This document shows positions 15,418 to 20,849 of a DNA stretch of 20,849 bases, piece by piece (within the stretch, counting starts at the first letter, position 1; each line of letters begins with the position of its first letter). The DNA comes from Saccharothrix sp. ST-888 (GTDB taxonomy: Bacteria; Actinomycetota; Actinomycetes; Streptomycetales; Streptomycetaceae), in the NCBI RefSeq assembly GCF_000955975.1, contig NZ_JYJF01000121.1:1-20849 (forward strand), written 5' to 3'. The position numbers and the translations under genes were made by a program. Below the pieces are notes generated by a model that had not been told where the DNA came from, searched no databases, and saw nothing but the letters and a program-made list of their open reading frames with translations.

Positions 15418-17547
15418 GTGCCGTCCCGCAGAACCTCCTGGCGCCGCCGATCGGCGGCCGCGCTCACCACGCTCGCACTGCTCACCACCGGCGCCACCGC
15501 TCTCGGCGCCGCCCAACTGGCCGCCGCCCCACCGGCGCTGGCCCTGGACAACGGTCTGGCCCTGACCCCGCAGATGGGCTTCAACAACTGGAACTCCACC
15601 CACTGCGGCACCGACTTCAACGAGGCGATGGTCGAGGGCATCGCCGACCTGTTCGTGGCGAAGGGCCTCAAGGCGGCCGGCTACCAGTACGTCAATCTCG
15701 ACGACTGCTGGGCCCTGCCGAACCGCGACGGCGCGGGCGACCTGGTACCCGACCCGGTCCGGTTCCCCCACGGCATCAAGGCCGTTGCCGACTACGTCCA
15801 CGGCAAGGGCCTCAAGTTCGGCCTCTACTCCAGCGCCGGATCGGCCACCTGCGACGTCCAGGGCTTCCCCGGCGGGCTCGGTCACGAGCAGCAGGACGCC
15901 AGGCTCTGGGCCTCCTGGGGAGTGGACTACCTCAAGTACGACAACTGCAACAACCAGGGCGTGGACGCGAAGTCCCGCTACCAGGCGATGCGCGACGCCC
16001 TGCGGGCCACCGGCCGTCCGATCCTGTTCAGCATCTGCGAGTGGGGCTCGACCCAGCCGTGGAACTGGGCGCAGCCGGTCGGCAACTCCTGGCGCACCAC
16101 CGGCGACATCGGCGACAGCTGGTCCAGCATGATCACCATCGCTCACCAGAACCAGCAGCTCGCCCCCTACGCCCGCCCCGGCGCCTGGAACGACCCCGAC
16201 ATGCTGGAGGTCGGCAACGGCGGCATGACGGACACCGAGTACCGCACCCACTTCAGCCTCTGGGCCGAGATGGCCGCCCCGCTGCTGATCGGCACCGATC
16301 TGCGGAAGGCCGGGCAGGGCACCCTGGACACCCTGACCAACCCGGACGTCATCGCCGTCGACCAGGACCCGCTGGGCCGCCAGGGCACGGTGGTGTCCGG
16401 CTCGGGCGGAAAGGTGGTGATGAGCAAGCCGCTGGCCGACGGCGGCCGGGCCGTCACCCTGACCAACGAGACCTCGTACCCCGCCGACGTCTCCACCACC
16501 GTCCAGGCGCTGGGCATCGGCGGCGCCACCTCGTACGCCGTCAAGGACCTCTGGTCGAAGGCCACCGGGAGTACGACCGGCGCGCTGAGTGCGACCGTCC
16601 CCGCGCACGGCACGGTGATGCTGCGGGTCACGCCCGGCAGTCCGGTACCGCCGCCGAGCGGCCTGAACCAGCTCACCGACCTCTCCTGGACCTCCGCCGT
16701 CAACGGCTGGGGTCCGGTCGAACGCGACCGCAGCAACGGCGAGACCGCCGCCGGGGACGGCCGGACCATCGGCATCCGGGGCACCCAGTACAGCCGGGGT
16801 CTCGGGGTGCACGCCCGGAGCGAGGTCGACTACTACCTCGGCGGCACCTGCCGGAACCTGAGCGTGGACGTCGGCGTGGACGACGAGACGAACGGCAACG
16901 GCTCGGTGGACTTCCAGGTCTACCGGGACACCGCCCTGGTCGCCGACAGCGGAATCCGCACCGGCAAGGACCCGGCCAAACACCTGGTCGCCGACCTGAC
17001 CGGCGGCGGCCGGCTGCGTCTGGTGGTCACCGACGGCGGCGACGGCATCGACTACGACCACGCCGACTGGGCCGCCCCGCTGCTGAGCTGCGGCAGCGGA
17101 CCGGCCGCCGGCAGCCACCCGCTCAGCGACCTGGCCTGGTCCTCGGCGGTCAGCGGCTGGGGCCCGGTCGAACGCGATCGCAGCAACGGCGAACAGCAGT
17201 CCGGCGACGGCCGGACCATCGGCATCCGGGGCACCACGTACGCCAAGGGCCTCGGTGTGCACGCCTACAGCGAGATCGACTACTACCTCGGCGGCACCTG
17301 CACGAACCTGGGTGTGGACGTCGGCGTGGACGACGAGTCCAACGGCAACGGCTCGGTGGACTTCCGGATCTACCGGGACACCGCCCTGGTCGCCGACAGC
17401 GGAATCCGCACCGGCAAGGACCCGGCCAAGCACCTGGTCGCCGACCTGACCGGCGGCTACGAGCTGCGGCTGGTGGTCACCGACGGCGGCGACGGCGTCA
17501 CCTCGGACCACGCCGACTGGGCCGCTCCGACGCTCAGCTGCACGTAG
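15418..17547 (+). CDS. Secreted GH27 alpha-galactosidase with tandem NPCBM domains (709 aa)
   Basis: A glycoside hydrolase family 27 enzyme removing terminal alpha-galactose from oligo- or polysaccharides outside the cell. A signal peptide covers about residues 1-40 (SRRTSWRRRS, then a hydrophobic core; Tat export is possible). The TIM barrel (about 42-310) opens with LTPQMGFNNWNS and has the nucleophile D175 in YLKYDNC, the acid/base D230 in WRTTGDIGDSW and the substrate-binding loop WNDPDML (257-263). A C-terminal beta domain (about 310-405) follows. Two NPCBM/CBM51-type modules at about 418-560 and 568-709 carry the HADWAAP endings, GIRGT and GLGVHA motifs. The GTG at 15418 is chosen because AGGAG sits seven bases upstream and the protein then starts with a proper signal peptide. 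An upstream in-frame TTG at 15370 would add 16 residues and lie inside the inverted repeat. The enzyme could be a beta-L-arabinopyranosidase instead, as some GH27 members are. Confidence 0.94.
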   Translation: MPSRRTSWRRRSAAALTTLALLTTGATALGAAQLAAAPPALALDNGLALTPQMGFNNWNSTHCGTDFNEAMVEGIADLFVAKGLKAAGYQYVNLDDCWALPNRDGAGDLVPDPVRFPHGIKAVADYVHGKGLKFGLYSSAGSATCDVQGFPGGLGHEQQDARLWASWGVDYLKYDNCNNQGVDAKSRYQAMRDALRATGRPILFSICEWGSTQPWNWAQPVGNSWRTTGDIGDSWSSMITIAHQNQQLAPYARPGAWNDPDMLEVGNGGMTDTEYRTHFSLWAEMAAPLLIGTDLRKAGQGTLDTLTNPDVIAVDQDPLGRQGTVVSGSGGKVVMSKPLADGGRAVTLTNETSYPADVSTTVQALGIGGATSYAVKDLWSKATGSTTGALSATVPAHGTVMLRVTPGSPVPPPSGLNQLTDLSWTSAVNGWGPVERDRSNGETAAGDGRTIGIRGTQYSRGLGVHARSEVDYYLGGTCRNLSVDVGVDDETNGNGSVDFQVYRDTALVADSGIRTGKDPAKHLVADLTGGGRLRLVVTDGGDGIDYDHADWAAPLLSCGSGPAAGSHPLSDLAWSSAVSGWGPVERDRSNGEQQSGDGRTIGIRGTTYAKGLGVHAYSEIDYYLGGTCTNLGVDVGVDDESNGNGSVDFRIYRDTALVADSGIRTGKDPAKHLVADLTGGYELRLVVTDGGDGVTSDHADWAAPTLSCT
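16674..17546 (+). repeat. Tandem 450-bp duplication encoding the two NPCBM modules
   Basis: The unit from about 16674 to 17096 recurs 450 bp downstream at about 17124-17546. Identity is high and in constant register. For example, 16921-16979 and 17371-17429 are identical, as are the next 26 bases after a single A/G change. Such conservation at synonymous sites points to a recent duplication or gene conversion within the gene. Confidence 0.85.
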
Positions 17548-17587
17548 GCACGTAGGCAACCGGGCGGGTAGGCCCGGGAAAGCCGAA

Positions 17588-17654
17588 GGGGCGCGGGGAC
17601 TGCGCGACCACCCTCCACTCAGGAGCACGGTCGGTCGCGCAGTTCCCGCGCCCC
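17588..17654. terminator. Bidirectional stem-loop between convergent alpha-galactosidase and permease genes
   Basis: Arms 17588-17609 and 17633-17654 pair over 22 bp with a single G-U wobble, around a 23-nt loop. It sits 41 bp after the galactosidase stop and 31 bp after the permease stop, so it can serve both convergent genes. There is no T-run. The GC-rich palindrome is typical of Streptomyces gene ends. Confidence 0.85.
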
Positions 17655-17684
17655 GGGTCGTGCGGGCGAGGTCCGGCGGGCTGC

Positions 17685-18797
17685 TCAGTCGCCTTCGGTG
17701 GCCGCCGGGACGGGCTCGCGGATGCCGGCCGACCACTTCTGCTCGACCTTGCCGAACTTCCAGAACGCGAGCGCCCCGGCCCAGGTCAGGATGAAGAGGC
17801 CGACGATGGCGTAGCCGACCAGGTTGAGGTCGAGCGCGGCGATCCAGCCGATCGGTCCGGTGGTGATGTCGAACTTCTCGCCCAGCAGGCCGATCAGTTC
17901 GATCACGCCGATCACCAGGGCGACCAGCACGGACAGGCCGGTGACGGTCAGGTTGTAGTAGATCTTGCGGACCGGCTTGGAGAAGGCCCACTCGTAGGCG
18001 AAGTTCATGAACGAGCCGTCGATGGTGTCGAGCAGGCTCATCCCGGCCGCGAACAGCACGGGCAGCACCAGCAGGGCGTACCAGGGCAGCGAGAAGGCCG
18101 CCGCGCCGCCGGCCAGCACCAGCAGCGAGACCTCGGTCGCGGTGTCGAAGCCGAGGCCGAAGAGCAGGCCGACCGGGTACATGTGCCAGGGCTTGGTGAC
18201 GGCCTTGGTGACCCGGCCGAGGATGCGGTTAAGGAAGCCGCGCTTGTCGAGCTGCCGTTCCAGCTCGGCCTCGTCGAACTCGCCGTCGCGCATCTTGCGG
18301 AAGACCTTGAGGATGCCGTTGAAGGCGCCGAGGTTGATCAGGCCGATCAGCAGCAGGAAGGTGCCGGAGACGCTGGTGCCGATCAGACCGGTGACGTTGT
18401 GCAGGCTGGAGTCGTCGGACTCGACCTGTCCGGCCAGCGAGCGGATGCCGAAGGCGAGCAGCGCGCACAGGCCGAAGACGATCGAGGAGTGCCCGAGCGA
18501 GAACCAGAAGCCGACCGAGAGCGGTCGCTTGCCCTGGCCCATCAGTTTGCGGGTGGTGTTGTCGATGGCGGCGATGTGGTCGGCGTCGAAGGCGTGGCGC
18601 ATGCCGAGGGTGTAGGCGGTCAGGCCCATACCGGCGCCGAAGACCTGGCCGCCGACGTCGTAGTGCTTGGGCGCGATGACCGCGAGCAGCGTGAACCACC
18701 CGATGACGTGCAGCGCGAGGACGAAGCCTCCCATACCGGCGAGGCGGATCCATTCGTCCCGGGTGAGCCGGTCACGAAGACGGCTTGGCGCAGACAT
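17685..18797 (-). CDS. NiCoT-family nickel/cobalt permease (HoxN/NixA type, 370 aa)
   Basis: An inner-membrane secondary transporter importing Ni2+ (and/or Co2+), probably for urease, Ni-superoxide dismutase or hydrogenase. About eight hydrophobic segments are visible. The signature RHAFDADHIAAIDN lies in the second segment, with H68, D73 and H74 forming the HX4DH metal site. Further family motifs are LGFDTATEV (about 216-224), GMSLLDTIDGSFMNFAY (about 250-266) and GFWFSLGHSSIVF after the signature. A charged cytoplasmic loop (FRKMRDGEFDEAELERQL) splits the two halves, as in the family. The length is normal. The ATG at 18797 has GAGAGGA seven bases upstream. A Nur-box-like sequence lies 66-82 bp upstream, which suggests nickel-dependent repression and favours nickel over cobalt as the physiological substrate. 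It is divergent from the gene at 19082. Confidence 0.95.
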   Translation of the reverse strand: MSAPSRLRDRLTRDEWIRLAGMGGFVLALHVIGWFTLLAVIAPKHYDVGGQVFGAGMGLTAYTLGMRHAFDADHIAAIDNTTRKLMGQGKRPLSVGFWFSLGHSSIVFGLCALLAFGIRSLAGQVESDDSSLHNVTGLIGTSVSGTFLLLIGLINLGAFNGILKVFRKMRDGEFDEAELERQLDKRGFLNRILGRVTKAVTKPWHMYPVGLLFGLGFDTATEVSLLVLAGGAAAFSLPWYALLVLPVLFAAGMSLLDTIDGSFMNFAYEWAFSKPVRKIYYNLTVTGLSVLVALVIGVIELIGLLGEKFDITTGPIGWIAALDLNLVGYAIVGLFILTWAGALAFWKFGKVEQKWSAGIREPVPAATEGD

Positions 18798-18838
18798 GAA
18801 GGGGTCCTCTCCGAGTAACAGCGCAGTTGAGCTGGGAC

Positions 18839-18868
18839 ATCTTTCCCCCTACCGGTGCGTATTTGCAA
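18839..18868 (-). promoter_or_regulatory. Possible promoter of the nickel permease gene
   Basis: On the minus strand, TTGCAA (plus 18868-18863) could serve as -35, with AAAGAT (plus 18844-18839) as a weak -10 at 18-bp spacing. The -35 element lies inside the Nur-box-like palindrome, which would make repression by steric block simple. The -10 match is poor. Confidence 0.3.
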
Positions 18869-18879
18869 GTCATGTGCAA
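18863..18879. promoter_or_regulatory. Nur-box-like palindrome upstream of the nickel permease gene
   Basis: TTGCAA-GTCAT-GTGCAA matches the Streptomyces Nur consensus tTGCaa-N5-ttGCAA at all conserved positions (TGC and GCA half-sites with outer T and A), with one change in a less conserved base. Nur is the nickel-responsive Fur-family repressor of nickel uptake genes in S. coelicolor. Its place before a NiCoT permease gene makes the assignment credible. Confidence 0.65.
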
Positions 18880-19005
18880 CTGCTGGACGCCCGCACCGTG
18901 CTCTCCCGAATTCCCCCACCCGCCGCCCCCGCGACGATTCCTGTCCGCGAACAGTCACCCGCCGTACCGAATTCCGTAACCTCCGACCCCTTTCGGCCCC
19001 GTCCG

Positions 19006-19039
19006 CTACGCGCGGATACTCGGATCTACGCGCGAATAC
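19006..19039. repeat. CTACGCGCGRATAC direct repeat, 20-bp period
   Basis: Copies at 19006-19019 and 19026-19039 agree at 13 of 14 positions and are spaced by two helical turns. They end 42 bp before the ATG of the secreted-protein gene, where promoter or activator sites are expected. No matching consensus was recognised. Confidence 0.45.
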
Positions 19040-19081
19040 CCCCACCCGATGCTCCATCAACTCTTCCGGGAGGAACGGACG

Positions 19082-20068
19082 ATGACCCGTACTCGGATTT
19101 CCCGCAGCACCCTGGCCCTGGCCGCCGCAGCGGCACTGGCGGCCGGACTCACCGGCCTGGCGGGCCCGGCCACGGCGGCCGCCCCGGCCAAGAAGGCGGG
19201 CCCGGTGAAGACCACCGGGCCGGTCAGGACGGCAGGCACCCCGCACCGGGTGCTGTTCGACAACACCAAGGCCGAGACCGCAGGCAACGCCGACTGGATC
19301 ATCAGCACCAGCCAGCCCGACCCGCTGAAGCAGAACGCCAACCCGACCACCGAGAAGAGCTGGACCGGCGCGCTCTCCGCCTGGGGCGTCGCACTGCAGA
19401 AGACCGGCGCGTACAGCCTGAAGACCCTCCCCAAGGGGTCCACCATCAGCTACGGCACGGGGGCGGCGCTGGACCTGGCCAACTTCGACACCTTCGTGCT
19501 CCCCGAGCCGAACATCAGACTGAGCCAGTCGGAGAAGTCCGCGCTGATGAACTTCGTCAAGAACGGCGGCGGGCTCTTCCTGATCTCCGACCACACCAAC
19601 AGCGACCGCAACAACGACGGCTGGGACTCCCCCGCCGTCATCAACGACCTGCTGACCAGCAACGGAGTCGACAACAGCGACCCCTTCGGCTTCTCGGTGG
19701 ACCTCAAGAACATCGTCACCGACAACCCGCGCGCGATCCAGGACGCCACCGACCCCGTGCTGCACGGCTCGTTCGGCACGGTCACCGGCTCGATCCTGCG
19801 CAACGGCACCACCTTCACCCTGAAGCCCGCCGACAACCCCGCCGTCAAGGGGCTGCTCTACACCGCCGGCTCCAGCGGCAACTCCGGGGCCTTCTTCGTC
19901 ACCAGCACCTTCGGCTCCGGCCGGGTGGCGATCTGGGGCGACAGCTCGACCGTCGACGACGGCACCGGCGAGAGCGGCAAGAAGCTCTACAACGGCTGGA
20001 ACGACCCGGCCGGGACCAACGCCGCGCTCGCCCTGAACGCCACCGCCTGGCTGAGCAAGGCGAACTGA
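19082..20068 (+). CDS. Secreted protein with a glutamine-amidotransferase-like (GldG/DUF4350-type) fold, function unknown (328 aa)
   Basis: I cannot assign a reaction. Residues 1-34 are a clear Sec signal peptide (TRTRISR, Ala/Leu-rich core, ATAAA end). The mature part starts with a Lys/Pro/Thr-rich stretch, then HRVLFDNTKAETAGNADW, followed by alternating strands and helices. LANFDTFVLPEPN and FVKNGGGLFLISDHTNSDRN resemble the flavodoxin-like class I amidotransferase fold used non-catalytically in GldG- and DUF4350-like proteins. No Cys nucleophile is seen. DHTNSDRNNDGWDS is rich in Asp/Asn and could bind metal. The C-terminal part has GSGRVAIWGDSSTVDDGTG. The ATG at 19082 follows GGGAGGA at seven bases; an in-frame start at 19049 would precede the ribosome site and spoil the signal peptide. 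It is divergent from the nickel permease, with the Nur-like box about 200 bp upstream. It ends in a strong hairpin. Genomes often label such proteins simply as hydrolase. Confidence 0.85.
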   Translation: MTRTRISRSTLALAAAAALAAGLTGLAGPATAAAPAKKAGPVKTTGPVRTAGTPHRVLFDNTKAETAGNADWIISTSQPDPLKQNANPTTEKSWTGALSAWGVALQKTGAYSLKTLPKGSTISYGTGAALDLANFDTFVLPEPNIRLSQSEKSALMNFVKNGGGLFLISDHTNSDRNNDGWDSPAVINDLLTSNGVDNSDPFGFSVDLKNIVTDNPRAIQDATDPVLHGSFGTVTGSILRNGTTFTLKPADNPAVKGLLYTAGSSGNSGAFFVTSTFGSGRVAIWGDSSTVDDGTGESGKKLYNGWNDPAGTNAALALNATAWLSKAN

Positions 20069-20088
20069 CGCGCACCGTCGATGAGCCG

Positions 20089-20125
20089 GTGAGGGCCCGC
20101 CGCGGGGGACGCGGCGGGCCCTCAC
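20089..20125 (+). terminator. Stem-loop terminator of the secreted-protein gene
   Basis: Arms 20089-20104 and 20110-20125 pair perfectly over 16 bp around a 5-nt loop, beginning 21 nt after the TGA stop. No T-run follows. A smaller 7-2-7 inverted repeat (TCACCGC-CT-GCGGTGA, 20137-20152) lies just beyond; it could reinforce termination or be part of the next promoter region. Confidence 0.8.
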
Positions 20126-20218
20126 GCCGTCGGCGATCACCGCCTGCGGTGAAATAGGGCGAAGAGTCACTTATTGTCGGATTCTGGTCGTGACCGGACA
20201 GTGTGGAGAGGCAGGTCC

Positions 20219-20383
20219 TTGCCCAACAGTGCCGACACCCGGAAGCCGGAGCCGCACGGTCCCGACGGATCGCGCTCCGGTCACGCCGCGCTCCGCGCCG
20301 CAGCGGCCGACGGCGATCCCGGCCCGGCGCAGCACAGCGGCGCCCCGTCCCGGCCGCGCCGCACCCGGCACCCCGTCCCCTGA
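20219..20383 (+). CDS. Possible short upstream ORF (54 aa) before the CocE-type hydrolase
   Basis: A TTG start at 20219 follows a purine-rich GGAGAGGCAGG stretch, and the frame stays open to TGA at 20381-20383. Most codons end in G or C, which looks like coding DNA but is weak evidence at this GC content. The peptide is Pro/Arg/Gly-rich, hydrophilic and of unknown type, without signal or domain. It is in the same frame as the next gene, with the TGA and six codons between. It could be a real small protein, a translated leader that couples the hydrolase gene, or only non-coding GC-rich DNA. Confidence 0.25.
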   Translation: MPNSADTRKPEPHGPDGSRSGHAALRAAAADGDPGPAQHSGAPSRPRRTRHPVP

Positions 20384-20401
20384 CTCCCGGGAGCCCCCGC
20401 C

Positions 20402-20849
20402 ATGCAGCACCCCGCCTCGTACCCGTACCGGACCGCCCGCGAGGACCTGCGCATCCCGCTCGCGGACGGCGTGGAGCTGTTCGCCCGGGTCTGGCGGCCG
20501 GTGACCGAGGAGCCGGTGCCCGCGCTGCTGGAGTACCTGCCGGACCGGCTCGGCGACCGGACCGCGCCGCGCGACGCCGAGCGCCACCCCTGGTACGCCG
20601 GGCACGGCTACGCGAGTGTGCGGGTGGACGTCCGGGGCCACGGGAACTCGGGCGGCCTGCCCGGCGACGGCTCCGGCGAGCAGGAGACCGCCGACGGCGT
20701 CGCCGTGGTGGAGTGGCTGGCGGCGCAGCCGTGGTGCAGCGGCCGGGTCGGGATGTTCGGGATCTCCCGGAGCGGTCCGGGCAGCCTGCGGATCGCGGCG
20801 AGGGCCCCCGAGGCGCTGAAGGCCGTGGTGGCCGTCTGCGCGACCGACG
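20402..20849 (+). CDS. CocE/NonD-family (S15-type) alpha/beta-hydrolase, 5' part
   Basis: The first 149 residues of a hydrolase of the cocaine esterase / X-Pro dipeptidyl-peptidase S15 group; the gene continues past the window end. These enzymes are cytoplasmic or secreted serine esterases or amidases; no signal peptide is seen here. IPLADGVELFARVWRP matches the family's first strands, RVDVRGHGNSGG is the usual DVRG-G-S-G strand and WLAAQPWCSGRVGMFGIS is the helix-to-nucleophile-elbow segment, with S122 as likely nucleophile. The elbow reads GISRSG where most members have GxSWGG or GxSYGG. The ATG at 20402 has GGGAG eight bases upstream and begins right before the conserved PYRTAREDLRIPLADG start, so it is a good choice. 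The rest of the triad and the jelly-roll domain would be outside the window. Confidence 0.88.
   Translation, partial: MQHPASYPYRTAREDLRIPLADGVELFARVWRPVTEEPVPALLEYLPDRLGDRTAPRDAERHPWYAGHGYASVRVDVRGHGNSGGLPGDGSGEQETADGVAVVEWLAAQPWCSGRVGMFGISRSGPGSLRIAARAPEALKAVVAVCATD

Noticed and set aside
17541..17556. Tandem CACGTAGG duplication over the alpha-galactosidase stop codon
   Set aside because: Only 8 bp twice; probably simple slippage, no function suggested.
15397..17991. 864-aa minus-strand open frame opposite the alpha-galactosidase gene
   Set aside because: No recognisable domain, spans the terminator region and runs into the permease gene; the plus strand encodes an intact GH27 enzyme.
18620..20170. 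516-aa minus-strand open frame opposite the secreted-protein gene
   Set aside because: Crosses the hairpin, the promoter region and part of the permease gene in another frame; low complexity.

Overview
The window is high-GC actinobacterial DNA: strong G/C third-position bias, GTG and TTG starts, long antisense open frames and long GC-rich stem-loops instead of U-tract terminators. The protein types (secreted RHS and LamG proteins, a GH27 enzyme with NPCBM modules, many exported proteins) suggest Streptomycetaceae, probably Streptomyces or a close relative such as Kitasatospora. No rRNA, tRNA, CRISPR array or transposase was seen.

Region 1 (about 105-12263, all minus strand) is a polymorphic-toxin locus. 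In transcription order it holds a 1450-aa secreted protein with three LamG domains, then a 2352-aa RHS/YD-repeat protein with a HINT domain and a C-terminal toxin-like tip of about 126 residues, then a 181-aa acidic protein whose start codon overlaps the RHS stop (TGATG) and which is the likely immunity protein. A stem-loop lies between the LamG and RHS genes, and a 17-bp perfect hairpin closes the locus. The tip and the immunity gene are visibly lower in GC than the rest, as expected for an exchangeable toxin/immunity cassette. The toxin family could not be named and is the main candidate for something undescribed.

Region 2 (12264-17547) holds two secreted hydrolases transcribed divergently from a 381-bp gap: a Tat-type extracellular nuclease (lamin-tail, OB-like and endonuclease/exonuclease/phosphatase domains) on the minus strand, and a GH27 alpha-galactosidase with two nearly identical NPCBM modules on the plus strand. 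A perfect 8-3-8 inverted repeat in the galactosidase leader looks like an operator.

Region 3 (17588-20125) holds a NiCoT-family nickel/cobalt permease (minus) and a divergent secreted protein with a glutamine-amidotransferase-like fold (plus). The gap between them contains a sequence matching the Streptomyces Nur (nickel-responsive Fur-family) box, upstream of the permease, and a 20-bp-period direct repeat upstream of the secreted protein. A long stem-loop separates the permease from the convergent galactosidase gene.

Region 4 (20126-20849) has a possible short in-frame upstream ORF, then the 5' part of a CocE/NonD (S15-type) alpha/beta-hydrolase gene that runs off the window.
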